A DNA stretch of 64,000 nt from Bacteroidota bacterium (GCA_021825585.1 JAKAGT010000008.1:1-64000); one strand, 5' to 3'; positions 51,031 to 61,700 are shown, counted from the stretch's first letter. A program made the numbers and translations. Notes: a model not told the origin generated them from the sequence alone.

Positions 51031-51137
51031 TCGAGGTGCCCGGGGGATCAGTTTGGTCCACAACTTCCTTCACTAATCCGAGGGTCGAGTGCTGAATGGA
51101 AAAACCGGCCGACCGTGTGTCGTGAGAGGGAATCGGT

Positions 51138-54100
51138 TCAGGCGCTCAGAAAATCATCCAGCCGGTAGTTCACTTCTTCCGCTTTTTTCTCCAACGTAAT
51201 GGCAGCGGCAACCACATCATCCGAAATTCGGGTTCCTCTCCCGCCCTTCGTATCACTTGCACCTGAACTGGAGCGCTCGACCATTTCCGCCAGGGCGGCA
51301 AAGCCAAGGACGACTTCGAATCGCTCCTTGTTGAACCACGTCACCCCATCATATTTATGAACGCCGAAGAAGTCTTTTGCGGAATCGCTAATCATCATCC
51401 GCTTGAAAGACGCCTCGAAGTCTTTGCCATACTCATCCCTGATCGCGGCGAAGGTCAACAGGATACTGACAATTCGACTTTCATAGCCCGGAATCTGGTC
51501 GCCGATCCCCAGCTCCTGATAGCATAAGCGAATTTGAACGGCAATTCGCCAATCGTCAAACAGCTTCTGCGCGGGCAGCTGTCCCCACTCCGCCGACTTC
51601 ATGATTCCGTGGAGAAATGTCCATATGAATATCACTCTCCAGCCGTCGAACGTTGGAAGTTCTTTGTCGGAAACAAATCTGGAGACGTATTCGACTGTCA
51701 ATTTCGTTCCCGCGCGCTCTCTCAGTGAGAGCAGACCCTCGTAGTCGGATGAAGCCTTCCTGACGTAGGATGAAACGTCCAGCGTCACATGCGCATAGTC
51801 TTCGAGTGCGAGGGCGAACTTCCTGGCCTTCTCCTGAAATGCCTTTGCCCTGCCGGGCTTCAGCCTTCCCTTGGTGCTGCCCTCAATGAGGTACTTCAGG
51901 CTTCCTGCATTGAAGGCCTCGTACAGAGCGGCATGAACTTCCCGGAGCTTCCAGTTTACCACTTCCTCCTGGACCGAGCTGACACCTCTCCCATCGAGCT
52001 TCTTGCACAACTCGCCCCAGGGCCATTCATGCGTCGAATGTACTTTCCTGAAATCCGCAAAGACGCTGTACTTGTAAGCACCGAGTTCGATGTACAGCCC
52101 ATCTTTCTTCAAGCCGCCGGCAGGCCTGATAAATTCGAGGTTGCTTATTAAGTCCCTGAATGTATAATAGTCCTCCCTTCCTCCGTCGATGCCGAGTCCG
52201 TCCGCAAGCGAATCCCTTAACAGGTTCCCGCCCTCGTCGCGGAAGCCGACCGACATTTTTATCCAGCCCGAGGCGTGAGAATAACGATTATTGTAGACGA
52301 ACAGCACCCGTTCGGTTCCGGCACCGTTGCTATATGCGAAGACATCTTCATTGACGACTCCACCGGATGCGTTGAAGTCGTAGAGCCTGAAGTTATCCAT
52401 TTCGCTGAAGAGGTACCTTCGGTTCAGAAGAGGAAATATCTCTCTTTCGTGGCGCGCGACGAGCCATCCGTCCGGAACCTCATCGCGGTAGGCCCGCTTG
52501 AATTCCATACCATATTTCTCTGTAAAACCCTCAATTTGTCCGTGCCCGAACATCGGTGTCCCCGGCATCGTGGCCATCATGGCACAGACACCGAAATACT
52601 TGTCGTCTTTTCCGAACTGGGCGATGGCTGTCTCCTCGTCCGGATTGTTCAGGAAGTTCACGAACCGCTTCAAAATCTGAGGATTGTATTCGAGGACGTT
52701 CTTCATCACCTGACGATAATTGGCGTTTTCCTCTTTTTTCAGCATGTTCATGAAAGCGCTGTTGTACACCCTGTGCATTCCGAGCGTCCGCACGAAGTAT
52801 CCTTCCATCAGCCAGAATGCCTCTGCCAGAAGCAGCGTGTCGGGCGCTTCTTTCTGTACACGGTCGACCACCTCCCGCCAGAATTCGTTCGGCATAACGG
52901 CGTCAAATTGTTCCCTCGTCATTGAGAAGTTTGAGCGCGACGGGATGGCTCCGCCGGTTCCCGGCTCGGGAAACCAGAGACGCTGGTAGTGTTTCTTGCT
53001 GAGCACCATTGCCGCATCGAAGCGAATTATCGGGAACATCCGGGCCACGTGTAGTATCGTCTGAATCACGGCCTCGCGCACCTCCGGCTTCGTGAAATCG
53101 AGCTGCGCGGTGTCGTTCCAGGGCATGTGGGTCCCGTCGTTACCATGATAGATGTAACGGGCATCGCCTGTCCATCTGTCATGGCGTTTAAAAACAACCG
53201 CGGCGTCTCGTTTGGTCCAATAGCCATCCTCGATGAAGACCCCGACACGGTCGTCGCCGCTCAAATCAGGTCCGGTGTAAGAGTAGTTCGGGAACGGCGG
53301 ATACTCTGACTGGAGAAACCAGTCCGGATGCTCGATAACCCATGAAGAGTCGATACCCATATGGTTCGGCACCATATCGCTGGCGAGCCGAAGGCCGAAT
53401 TTGATCGCCCTTTCACGCAGGTTCCTGTGACCTTCCTCTCCGCCAAGTTCCGGAGCAATTTCGTACGCGTCCAGGGAATACGCCGACGCTATGGCGTCCG
53501 TGTTCCCGTTCAGGTGCTTGATTTTTCTGGAAGCGTTGCTGCGTACCCAGATCCCTATCAGCCAGAGGCCGCTGAACCCGCGTTTGGACAATCCGGCGAG
53601 TTCGTCATCCGGAATCTGATCGAGACGCGTTATCGAACGACTGTATTTCCTGCTGAGCTGATCCAGCCAGACAAAAATGTTCTTGGCAATCAAAACGAGA
53701 TTTGGCATCCAATTCAGGTCGACACTGAAATTTTCGCGTTCGTGCTCGATGCCTCTGAAACCCGGAATCGGAACAGGTTCTTTCTCACCAAATCCGAAAA
53801 AATCAGCCTGAACTACGCCCGGTATCCTCGATTTCTCCGCCTGGGCCTGCGCAAGCATCAGGAAGTACTTCCCCTCCTCGTTTATAAAATCAACTGCCCC
53901 GAGCAGCCTTCGCATATGAGGGGATTTCGAAAGTATCGATCCCCAATGTCTTACGATAAACTGAAGCTGGTCGGCAATGGAGTCAGGATGTGCCTCAACT
54001 GGAGCAAGTAGCATTTTTATGAGCGGAGCGTTGGTCGGACCATATCCCGGCTGTGCCTCAAAGAATGCCTCAACGTCGGACATGATAGTCTCGTATGATG

Positions 54101-54698
54101 AACCATCCTTCAGATGTGAATCGTCGACAAGTTCATAGATGGAATTGAAGGAAGGGTTCCTGTTCTCGAGCCATAGCAAAATGAGCTCCTTCATTATAAC
54201 ATGTCGTCTTGAGTCTCCGCTTACCTCGCCTCTCAAGAACTCCGTCGGTGACTCCTCGTTCCGGTAAATGGAATTGGGCGGGAATGACTCGACAAACTGT
54301 TCAAAACACTGTTCTACGTTGGGTTGCCCCAAGTCACTTGCCAGGGCAATGTTCAATTTAGAAAACGCATCCGGATTGATCTCATCTACGTAGGAATCAA
54401 TTACGAAATGAAGGACCTCATGGAAAATTCCCAGGGCATTAATCTCACTCGGAGAGACTTGCTTCATACTCTCCCGGGAGATTTCCGGCAAAGATTCGAG
54501 CCGTTTTGATCGCCCTTCGTTGATCCGGCCCGCGAAAAGCTGCGCAGCCCGGAAATTCATGAAAACGACGTCTCCGGTCAGAGAAAAGAACACTTCGTCG
54601 AAATTGTAGATATCCCTGGCCTTGCGGGAGATATGGAATTCGTATGTCGGTAAGTGCGATTCAGTCTGCAATTCTATACGTTCCCCTTTGTTCGGCAT
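51138..54698 (-). CDS. Very large GH13-family alpha-glucan enzyme
   Basis: A 1186-residue protein with a glycoside hydrolase family 13 barrel at about residues 360-870. Region I is DMVPNH (441-446), the nucleophile Asp561 is in IIRFDAA, the acid/base Glu626 is in LLAEAFW, and region IV is NNPDE with Asp687, where the usual His before the Asp is replaced by Pro. About 350 residues precede the barrel and 300 follow it; neither flank matches a family I know. There is no signal peptide, so a cytoplasmic role in alpha-glucan or trehalose/maltose metabolism is inferred. The exact reaction is unknown. Confidence 0.8.
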   Translation of the reverse strand: MPNKGERIELQTESHLPTYEFHISRKARDIYNFDEVFFSLTGDVVFMNFRAAQLFAGRINEGRSKRLESLPEISRESMKQVSPSEINALGIFHEVLHFVIDSYVDEINPDAFSKLNIALASDLGQPNVEQCFEQFVESFPPNSIYRNEESPTEFLRGEVSGDSRRHVIMKELILLWLENRNPSFNSIYELVDDSHLKDGSSYETIMSDVEAFFEAQPGYGPTNAPLIKMLLAPVEAHPDSIADQLQFIVRHWGSILSKSPHMRRLLGAVDFINEEGKYFLMLAQAQAEKSRIPGVVQADFFGFGEKEPVPIPGFRGIEHERENFSVDLNWMPNLVLIAKNIFVWLDQLSRKYSRSITRLDQIPDDELAGLSKRGFSGLWLIGIWVRSNASRKIKHLNGNTDAIASAYSLDAYEIAPELGGEEGHRNLRERAIKFGLRLASDMVPNHMGIDSSWVIEHPDWFLQSEYPPFPNYSYTGPDLSGDDRVGVFIEDGYWTKRDAAVVFKRHDRWTGDARYIYHGNDGTHMPWNDTAQLDFTKPEVREAVIQTILHVARMFPIIRFDAAMVLSKKHYQRLWFPEPGTGGAIPSRSNFSMTREQFDAVMPNEFWREVVDRVQKEAPDTLLLAEAFWLMEGYFVRTLGMHRVYNSAFMNMLKKEENANYRQVMKNVLEYNPQILKRFVNFLNNPDEETAIAQFGKDDKYFGVCAMMATMPGTPMFGHGQIEGFTEKYGMEFKRAYRDEVPDGWLVARHEREIFPLLNRRYLFSEMDNFRLYDFNASGGVVNEDVFAYSNGAGTERVLFVYNNRYSHASGWIKMSVGFRDEGGNLLRDSLADGLGIDGGREDYYTFRDLISNLEFIRPAGGLKKDGLYIELGAYKYSVFADFRKVHSTHEWPWGELCKKLDGRGVSSVQEEVVNWKLREVHAALYEAFNAGSLKYLIEGSTKGRLKPGRAKAFQEKARKFALALEDYAHVTLDVSSYVRKASSDYEGLLSLRERAGTKLTVEYVSRFVSDKELPTFDGWRVIFIWTFLHGIMKSAEWGQLPAQKLFDDWRIAVQIRLCYQELGIGDQIPGYESRIVSILLTFAAIRDEYGKDFEASFKRMMISDSAKDFFGVHKYDGVTWFNKERFEVVLGFAALAEMVERSSSGASDTKGGRGTRISDDVVAAAITLEKKAEEVNYRLDDFLSA

Positions 54699-54870
54699 CG
54701 CCTGAATCTATTTAACCACGCCTTAAAATGCTAACCTCGAACTGAACTCATCTATCAGGCCTTATTCCCACCAAGCAGAGCTTCGTGTTTCGTCCAGACT
54801 TCTGTGCAGAATCCGCCTTAAACCTGGGACTGTTCCACAATCCGGCGAGGCACCAAAGGGACTAATTTTC

Positions 54871-54897
54871 TTGACTTTTACTGCATGCTTGTCTAAT
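54871..54897 (+). promoter_or_regulatory. Possible sigma70-like promoter of the CpoB-like gene
   Basis: TTGACT at 54871-54876 and a TCTAAT/TAATTT tract at 54892-54899 are separated by 15-17 bases, about 40 bases upstream of the chosen ATG. The match is partial and the spacing ambiguous. Confidence 0.25.
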
Positions 54898-54939
54898 TTC
54901 ATTCGAATTTGTGAACAAAACCCCGAGGAGGGAAATTCA

Positions 54940-55734
54940 ATGAAACACTTGCTGCATGGGGCATCATATCTAGTCGGCGGTCTCCTGTTCGTTACGGGTC
55001 TTTTCTTGAGTGGATGTGGAACGAGTGTCCAGACGGCGCAGGATCACGGTGCTGCTGACTCAGCGACAGTTTCCTCGCTTCAATCCAGGACAGACAGGTT
55101 GCAGTCCGAAAACTCCCAGCTTCGAACCACGGTCTCACAACTTGAGCAGGATAAGCGGGCATTGAACGCGAAAGTTGCGGACCTCACTTCAAAGCTTGGG
55201 CAGAGCAGTCAGCAATGGCAGGATCTGGAAGACTTGCAGAGCCGGGTGAACAGTTTGGATTCCGAGCTCACAATACAGCGGCAAATCAACCGTGACCTGA
55301 GTGCCAAGAATGCCGATATGGAGAGGCAGATGATAACCGGCGGGGCGGGCACTGTTACGACCAGTGCTGAGTTCGAGAGGCAATATAACGAAGGGCTGCG
55401 ATCCTTCCGGGCAAGGAATTACAAAAGTGCTATATCGGTTTTCAACGGGCTGGCAGCGAGTCGCGTGAATACCCCATTGATGAGCAACACGCACTATTGG
55501 CTCGGTGAGTGCTATTACGCCCTGCAAAGATATAACGATGCCATCCATGAATTTCAAAAGACACTTTCATATCCCAAGAGCTACAAAGAGGGCGCTGCAT
55601 ACGTGATGCTTGGAATGTCCTATCTGAGGCTGGGCAACAAGGAAAGCGCAAGGGACACCTGGAATAGATTGATAGCCAGGGATCCGAAATCGCAATTTGC
55701 CGCGCGGGCGAGGGAATACTTAAAGCAGCTTTGA
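54940..55734 (+). CDS. CpoB/YbgF-like coiled-coil and TPR lipoprotein
   Basis: A 264-residue envelope protein. Signal peptide with lipobox FLSGC, then a coiled coil (about residues 45-125) and a C-terminal set of TPR units (about 150-264: FNEGLRSF-like YNEGLRSFRARNYKSAI, HYWLGECYYALQRYNDAI, AYVMLGMSYLRLGNKESA). The order is that of CpoB, which links Tol-Pal and peptidoglycan synthesis, though no tol-pal genes are present here. ATG 54940 is fixed by GAGGAGGGAA 6-16 bases upstream; the frame is open to 54871. Confidence 0.85.
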   Translation: MKHLLHGASYLVGGLLFVTGLFLSGCGTSVQTAQDHGAADSATVSSLQSRTDRLQSENSQLRTTVSQLEQDKRALNAKVADLTSKLGQSSQQWQDLEDLQSRVNSLDSELTIQRQINRDLSAKNADMERQMITGGAGTVTTSAEFERQYNEGLRSFRARNYKSAISVFNGLAASRVNTPLMSNTHYWLGECYYALQRYNDAIHEFQKTLSYPKSYKEGAAYVMLGMSYLRLGNKESARDTWNRLIARDPKSQFAARAREYLKQL

Positions 55735-55754
55735 CGCGCGGGAAGCGTTTCTAA

Positions 55755-57416
55755 TCAGGAGCCGTTGCCGCCTTTGAAGGCGCCAGCGGCTCTAATTTTT
55801 TCCGCAAGGTTCCGCTCGTCTGTTTGCCCGTTTGTATCGATTCTGAAAAAACCGGATGGGTTCTTCAAAGCATAGTTCAGAAGTATTCTCAATGGGACAA
55901 AGTCTCCGGCGATTGCATCAGAATTCTTGAGAAGGAATGCCAATCCGGGTTCGAGCTCCTGATCCGCTGAGACGACCGGCCCGCTTACAATTCCCGTTCG
56001 CACTTTGTAGAGATGATAACGATTTGTCTCCAACCATCCGCAAATGAAGTTTGCCCTGCCGATCGGCCCGTTCAACAGCTTCTGGCGGGAAGACGCTTTC
56101 TCGAGAGTCTCGATGAGGTCTCTTGCCGCAGCCGCCTCCTCAAACTCCAATTTCTTAGCGAGTTCGTCAAGCCTGATGCGCAGTTCCGAAGTGAGCTTCT
56201 CGAGAGAACCGCTCAGGAACTCCTCTACTGCCTCCACTTCCCTGCTGTAGTCTTCTATTCCAACCGCTCCTCTGCAGGGCGCAGCACATCTCTCCATGTA
56301 GAAGTAAAGACACGGATCGAAGGGTTTGGAGAATTCCTTCTCGCATTTCACCAGCTTGAAATATTTGTCGGCAGCAAATAGGATCTGCTCCGCGATGAAC
56401 GAACTCTCAAACGGCCCGTAATATCTTCCTTCCTCATCCAGCTCGTACACCAGGTCGAGCCGGTCAAATTTCCTGTCGCTGGTCAGTCTAATGAAGGGAA
56501 AACGACGGGAGTTGACCATCTGTGAATTGAAGCGCGGCTGAAACTGCCTTATGAGTCGAAGTTCCTGGAGAAGCGCGTGCAGCTCCGAGGAAGTGGTTTC
56601 GAGTTCCAGCCTGGCGGCTTCCTTGAGCATTCTTCGTACTTTGTCCGCATCCTTGGCATTCTCCGTCAGATACGAGGCAATTCTCATCTTAAGATTCTTG
56701 GCCTTGCCGATGTAAATTATCTCGTCATCTGAATTGAACACCTTATAAACACCCGGTTCGTTCGGCGCCGACATCATCGCCTGCTTGAACACGTTCTGAT
56801 TCTTATGTTTGTCGATTCCGTAGGGCACGTTCTGAAACCGAAGGAGCTCTTCGAGATCGACGACTTCATGCCGCTCGCGAATAATCTCCAGTAGCTCTAT
56901 CAATAGGTGTGCGGTTGCGCGTGCGTCGCCGTATGCGCGATGTCTGTCGCCGATTCTGATTCCGAGGTGCCTGCACACGTGGTCCAGCGCCTTCCTCTGC
57001 AGATGCGGGAAAATCCGAGAGCTCAGCTTGCGGGTGCAGAGCTGTGGCATCTCAAAATCCAAACCCGACCTGGCAAGCTCACTCCGGACAAACCCGTAGT
57101 CGAACTGAGAGTTGTGGGCGGTAAACACGGTCCCTTCAAGAAACTCAGAGACTCTTGATGATATCTCGTCAAAGGAGGGCGCCCCGTAAACCATTTCATT
57201 CGTGATTCCCGTCATGTTCTGGATGAAATTCGGTATGTGCCTCCCCGGATTGACGAGCGAAGAGAATTCATCGATGATCTTTCCCCTGCGGACTTTGTAC
57301 GCTGCAAACTCTATTATCCGCTCGCCGGCGGCCGCCGAACCGGTAGTTTCAACATCCACAACCGAAAATATGGCATCATGAAAGCTCTCTCCGGAATTCG
57401 AATCGCCTTCGAACAT
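55755..57416 (-). CDS. DEDDh exonuclease fused to a UvrC-type GIY-YIG endonuclease
   Basis: A 553-residue fusion. Residues 15-180 form a DnaQ-like exonuclease (VVDVETTG, HNSQFDYGF, HRAYGDARAT). Residues about 215-300 form a UvrC/Cho-type GIY-YIG nuclease (GVYKVFNSDDEIIYIGKAKNLKMRIASYL split here as EPGVYKVF and IYIGKAKNLK), and a UVR motif (KLEFEEAAAARDLIE) lies near residue 415. CX-type cysteines in CLYFYMERCAAPC resemble UvrC. It is probably a DNA-repair nuclease, and uvrA lies close by. ATG 57416 overlaps the stop of the ATP-grasp gene; TTG 57419 is possible. Confidence 0.88.
   Translation of the reverse strand: MFEGDSNSGESFHDAIFSVVDVETTGSAAAGERIIEFAAYKVRRGKIIDEFSSLVNPGRHIPNFIQNMTGITNEMVYGAPSFDEISSRVSEFLEGTVFTAHNSQFDYGFVRSELARSGLDFEMPQLCTRKLSSRIFPHLQRKALDHVCRHLGIRIGDRHRAYGDARATAHLLIELLEIIRERHEVVDLEELLRFQNVPYGIDKHKNQNVFKQAMMSAPNEPGVYKVFNSDDEIIYIGKAKNLKMRIASYLTENAKDADKVRRMLKEAARLELETTSSELHALLQELRLIRQFQPRFNSQMVNSRRFPFIRLTSDRKFDRLDLVYELDEEGRYYGPFESSFIAEQILFAADKYFKLVKCEKEFSKPFDPCLYFYMERCAAPCRGAVGIEDYSREVEAVEEFLSGSLEKLTSELRIRLDELAKKLEFEEAAAARDLIETLEKASSRQKLLNGPIGRANFICGWLETNRYHLYKVRTGIVSGPVVSADQELEPGLAFLLKNSDAIAGDFVPLRILLNYALKNPSGFFRIDTNGQTDERNLAEKIRAAGAFKGGNGS
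55759..55802 (+). terminator. Intrinsic terminator of the CpoB-like gene
   Basis: Stem GAGCCG..GCGGCTC (55759-55792, with one wobble and one mismatch in the middle and a CGCC/GGCG inner helix) followed by AATTTTTT (55794-55801). It lies 25 bases after the stop and inside the 3' end of the convergent exonuclease gene. Confidence 0.55.
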
Positions 57417-58327
57417 CAATGCATCTCAATAGTACGAGCTATTCCGGCGGCAATTTGATCCGCGATTGCCTCCACCATGTTATCCGGAACTCCGTCGTAA
57501 TGCTTCGATTTTAGACGCATGTCACATATCTCGTTCACATAGTCTATCACAACGAACTTCCTTTCCGCGGTCAGGGCTATCTCGGTGGAGAAGAAATCCA
57601 GGCCGCAAACGGAATAAATCATTCTGACAATATTTTTGATCTCATGGAGGCTATACCTGTTCATATCCGCCTCAGATGCCTCAACGTATAAGTGGGTTAA
57701 ATCGTCCCACCAGCAGACAAATACCTCGCCGTAAACATAGAAGGGTCTGAACCACGCGCGCCGACCGTCGAAGACCACAGGCTCTATCCTCTGCTGCAGC
57801 AAATACTTGTCGTCCTTATTGTGCTGTCTGGTATCCACTACCTCACGCAGGCCCTCCGCCCCTGTCACGACGCCGATTCCGCCTCCCGTAGTATTTGCCG
57901 GCTTGATGATGAACGGACGCCCGAGCTGAGCCAGCTCGCTGAGGCTTAGCTTCACTTCCCGCTGCGAGTTGTACGGCGATATGATAATGGTATAAGGAAC
58001 GTGAATACCGGCAGTGATGAATTCCAGATGCATCGATGCCTTATCGGATGCGTGCGTGATCTTCAAAGGATCGTTGAGAATTGGTATGTCCCTGTGCTTC
58101 AGCAGGTGTATAATCGCCTCACAGGCTTCGTCCACATCAGACGCCCTATCGACGACCGACCTGAATGAGATCGCTCTGTGCCGCACTTCCTCGAGCGTCT
58201 TTTCAAATTCGGTTACATAAATGACCTGATATGAAATGTTTTTCGAGCTGAATTTGTTCGAAAGGACGGAGATGAAATCGGCGTCGTATTCCCATTCATA
58301 GAATATCGCACAGTCTATCGTTTTCAT
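57416..58327 (-). CDS. ATP-grasp family ligase-like protein
   Basis: A 303-residue protein with an ATP-grasp fold resembling RimK-type ligases: SDKASMHLEFITAGIHVPYTIIIS at the start of the ATP lobe, GRPFIIKPANTTGGGIGVV as the nucleotide loop, and FVVIDYVNEICDMR as the Mg-binding end. ATP-grasp ligases join a carboxylate to an amine or thiol. The substrate is unknown. It is divergent from uvrA and overlaps the exonuclease gene, so the two are co-translated. Confidence 0.82.
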   Translation of the reverse strand: MKTIDCAIFYEWEYDADFISVLSNKFSSKNISYQVIYVTEFEKTLEEVRHRAISFRSVVDRASDVDEACEAIIHLLKHRDIPILNDPLKITHASDKASMHLEFITAGIHVPYTIIISPYNSQREVKLSLSELAQLGRPFIIKPANTTGGGIGVVTGAEGLREVVDTRQHNKDDKYLLQQRIEPVVFDGRRAWFRPFYVYGEVFVCWWDDLTHLYVEASEADMNRYSLHEIKNIVRMIYSVCGLDFFSTEIALTAERKFVVIDYVNEICDMRLKSKHYDGVPDNMVEAIADQIAAGIARTIEMH

Positions 58328-58507
58328 TTCGAGTAATTTAAGAAGCTTTCTTCTGAATTGAATGGCCGAAAAGTAAGCTTAAATTTGACCGACACTGCGA
58401 GGCAGACGTCTGATGGAGGGATCCTCTCTATTCAAAGGGCGGGACGAAATCGGCGACCGCCTACCGCATTGAAACTGGCGCGGCCTGAAACTAAATTCCA
58501 GACTCAG

Positions 58508-61408
58508 ATGGAAAAGACACCCGACACATCGAAGATCGTAATCAGGGGCGCGCGACAGCACAACCTGAAATCCATTGATCTTGAACTTCCCCGTGACAGG
58601 TTCATCGTCATTACCGGCTTGAGCGGAAGTGGAAAATCATCTCTCGCGTTCGATACGATTTATGCCGAAGGACAACGGCGCTACCTGGAAACAATGATGT
58701 CCTACGCGCGACAGTTCCTGCAGGTGCTGGAAAGACCGGATGTCGACTTGATTGAAGGCCTCAGTCCTTCAGTCGCAATCGAACAGAAGACCATAAGCTC
58801 GAATCCGCATTCTACGGTCGGGACCGTTACCGAGATTTACGACTACATAAGGCTTCTATTCGCGAAAGTCGGCACTCAGTTCTGCGTAAAATGCAACATA
58901 CCTGTCCAGCAGCAGGCTCCAGACCAGATACTTCAGTCTATCCTCGCCGATTTCAACAACAAGAACGTAATTCTCCTGGCACCGCTAATAGTCGGAAGAA
59001 AAGGACATTACCGGGAGCTCTTCAGGGAATTGATGGCCGAAGGTTTCGTCCAGGTACGGGTTGACGGGTCCCTCCGGGATTTGCAGGATGGAATGCAGCT
59101 TTCCCGCTACGGAACACACACTATCGAGTTGGTGATCGACAAGCTGAAAATTCAGAAGCGGTCGCTCGGCAGGATGCGCGATTCGCTCAAACTCGCCCTC
59201 GAAAGAGGAGCAGGAACAATTATACTGTTTGATCACGATTTGAAGAAGGACCATTTCTTCAGCAGACTGAGGTCTTGCCCGAAGTGCGGCACGAGTTATC
59301 CGGACCTCGCCCCGAATTCATTCTCCTTCAATTCAAAATTCGGGATGTGCAGGACCTGCAACGGAACGGGTCTCAGCAGGGATATAACGCCGGAAGCCCT
59401 TGTAGTCGATCCGAAGCTTTCCATAACTGAAGGTGCCCTCCTGTTTCCGAAGCGCGACGATTTCTTCCTGATGAGCCTTCTGAACGGTGTCCTCGAACCC
59501 CATGGTGTTAATGCCAACACCCCGTTCATCGAGTTCGATCCGACGATAAAGGATCTCATCTTCTTCGGAAAGAACCAGAAAAAGAACAAGAAGGGAATCA
59601 AGTTCGCGGGCGTGTCCATATCGAACTTGAATGCCAAGTTCGAAGGCCTGATACCGATGCTGCAGAATCTCGATTTCGAAGTCTATTTCGGAAGCGAATA
59701 CAGAAACATCGAAGCGCATTTGCCATTTGCCGAATGCAGCGACTGCGAAGGCACAAGACTACGTCCGGAAAGCAGGTTCGTACGTGTGCTGGATGCCGAC
59801 GGAAACGAGCTGACCATCAACTTCGCGGTTAAAAAGTCCATAGACAAAGTAAGCTCCTATTTCGACGAGCTGAAACTATCCAAACGCAATTTGAAGATCG
59901 CACAGCCGATCCTACATGAGATAAGGACCCGGCTGAAGTTCCTGCTGAATGTTGGACTGGACTATCTGAACCTGAATCGACCGTCCGGGACATTGTCCGG
60001 CGGTGAATCGCAGCGAATCAGGCTTGCGACGCAAATCGGATCTCAGCTGACGGGCGTGTTGTACGTTATCGACGAGCCGTCGATAGGGCTACACCAGCGT
60101 GATAATATAAGATTGATAGACTCGTTGAAATCCCTGCGCGACATGGGAAATACGGTCCTTGTAGTCGAGCACGACAGAGAAACCATGGAAAATGCCGATT
60201 ACATCGTCGATTTAGGGCCCGGAGCCGGCGAACACGGCGGCTCAGTCGTGGTTGCAGGTTCGCTCAGTGACATCTTGAAGGAAAGGAAGGACTCGCTCAC
60301 CGCAGCTTACCTTCGGGACGAGAAGGAAATTCCGGTCAGGAGCAAAGAGCAGCTCAGAAAGCCAAACGGTTCGTTCGTTACCCTCGAAGGAGCGTCAGGA
60401 AACAATCTGAAGCAAATCAACGCGAAATTTCCGCTCGGGCTTTTCATATGTATAACCGGGGTGAGCGGATCGGGAAAATCGAGCCTGATCAACGACACGC
60501 TTTACAGGATTCTCGGAAAACATTTCTACCGGCTTGCAGAGCAGCCGCTTCCCTACCGGTCAATATCAGGAATTGATCACGTCGACAAGGTTGTGGACGT
60601 GGACCAATCGCCAATTGGGAGGACGCCCCGCTCAAATCCGGCAACGTATGTCGGAGTGTTCACGGCAATCCGCGATCTCTTCGCGCAGCTTCCGGAATCC
60701 AAAATCCGCGGGTATAAGCCTGGACGGTTCTCGTTCAACGTACAGGAGGGGCGCTGCCCGGCCTGCGAAGGCGACGGGATGCGGAAGATCGAGATGAGTT
60801 TTCTCCCGGACGTTTACGTAAAATGCGAGGTCTGCAACGGAAAGCGCTATGGCGCGGCTACGCTCGATGTCAGATATAAAGGGAAGACAATAGCCGACGT
60901 GCTGGAAATGACGGTCGAGGACGCGCACGCACTCTTTGAAGAGATACCGGCGGTAAAACGGAAGTTGCAGACGATGAATGAGGTGGGGCTCGGATACCTC
61001 CGGCTCGGTCAATCTTCGACAACCCTCTCGGGCGGAGAGGCACAGCGCGTCAAACTGGCGACCGAGCTTTCAAAGGTCGCAACCGGAAAGACGATGTATA
61101 TCCTGGATGAACCGACGACGGGACTGCATTTTGAAGATATTCGAATTCTGCTTGGCTTGCTGCACAGGCTCGTGGACAAGGGAAACACTGTGATAGTCGT
61201 GGAACACAATCTCGATGTGATAAAGTGTGCCGACTGGATAATCGACCTCGGGCCCGAAGGAGGTGAGGCAGGCGGATATATCGTCGCTGAGGGGCCTCCG
61301 GAGAAGGTGATAAAAAACGCAAAATCCTACACTGCCCACTATCTGGCCAAATGCTTCAAGAATGGAACAAGCGGAACTTCCGGAAGAAATAGCAAGAGAA
61401 CTGTCTGA
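58508..61408 (+). CDS. uvrA: Excinuclease ABC subunit A
   Basis: Damage-recognition ATPase of nucleotide excision repair. Both ABC modules are present: GLSGSGKSS with [14 protein letters not shown], and GVSGSGKSS with [14 protein letters not shown]. Zinc modules are [10 protein letters not shown]...CRTCNG and CPACEGDG...CEVCNG. I start at ATG 58508 (966 residues, normal length). The frame is open from TTG 58358, but those 50 residues show no family similarity. It ends inside the next small gene. Confidence 0.97.
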   Translation: MEKTPDTSKIVIRGARQHNLKSIDLELPRDRFIVITGLSGSGKSSLAFDTIYAEGQRRYLETMMSYARQFLQVLERPDVDLIEGLSPSVAIEQKTISSNPHSTVGTVTEIYDYIRLLFAKVGTQFCVKCNIPVQQQAPDQILQSILADFNNKNVILLAPLIVGRKGHYRELFRELMAEGFVQVRVDGSLRDLQDGMQLSRYGTHTIELVIDKLKIQKRSLGRMRDSLKLALERGAGTIILFDHDLKKDHFFSRLRSCPKCGTSYPDLAPNSFSFNSKFGMCRTCNGTGLSRDITPEALVVDPKLSITEGALLFPKRDDFFLMSLLNGVLEPHGVNANTPFIEFDPTIKDLIFFGKNQKKNKKGIKFAGVSISNLNAKFEGLIPMLQNLDFEVYFGSEYRNIEAHLPFAECSDCEGTRLRPESRFVRVLDADGNELTINFAVKKSIDKVSSYFDELKLSKRNLKIAQPILHEIRTRLKFLLNVGLDYLNLNRPSGTLSGGESQRIRLATQIGSQLTGVLYVIDEPSIGLHQRDNIRLIDSLKSLRDMGNTVLVVEHDRETMENADYIVDLGPGAGEHGGSVVVAGSLSDILKERKDSLTAAYLRDEKEIPVRSKEQLRKPNGSFVTLEGASGNNLKQINAKFPLGLFICITGVSGSGKSSLINDTLYRILGKHFYRLAEQPLPYRSISGIDHVDKVVDVDQSPIGRTPRSNPATYVGVFTAIRDLFAQLPESKIRGYKPGRFSFNVQEGRCPACEGDGMRKIEMSFLPDVYVKCEVCNGKRYGAATLDVRYKGKTIADVLEMTVEDAHALFEEIPAVKRKLQTMNEVGLGYLRLGQSSTTLSGGEAQRVKLATELSKVATGKTMYILDEPTTGLHFEDIRILLGLLHRLVDKGNTVIVVEHNLDVIKCADWIIDLGPEGGEAGGYIVAEGPPEKVIKNAKSYTAHYLAKCFKNGTSGTSGRNSKRTV

Positions 61409-61700
61409 GGCCCGAAAGGCCCTCGACGACGGTAATGCCGGGAAAGCGCGTGTCTGCGGGCGAAGAGCCGTCGGTAAAGCCTTCGCTCAGTCGCGGTACT
61501 CCGGGGGTATCATAAAGGCAATCAGTTCAAACGAGAGCCTGAAGTTGATTTCTAAGATGGAAGAACTTCCTGCAGACGTACGAGCCGCCGCCAGGAGATT
61601 GTCGACAAGTGTCGCCGACGCGACGAGTTCACCTGTCTCGGCTGAGCCGATAAGTGATGCCCTCGTAATAGTCCGGGCATTGCTGGACTTACGAGAATAG
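61362..61700 (+). CDS. Small protein of unknown function overlapping uvrA
   Basis: A 112-residue helical, Ala/Ser/Arg-rich protein whose first 47 bases overlap the end of uvrA in another frame. The pattern [30 protein letters not shown] looks like a helical hairpin of a small family, with no catalytic motif seen. Coupling to uvrA translation is likely if the start is correct; a later Met is not available in the early part. I do not recognise a function. Confidence 0.55.
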   Translation: MEQAELPEEIARELSEARKALDDGNAGKARVCGRRAVGKAFAQSRYSGGIIKAISSNESLKLISKMEELPADVRAAARRLSTSVADATSSPVSAEPISDALVIVRALLDLRE

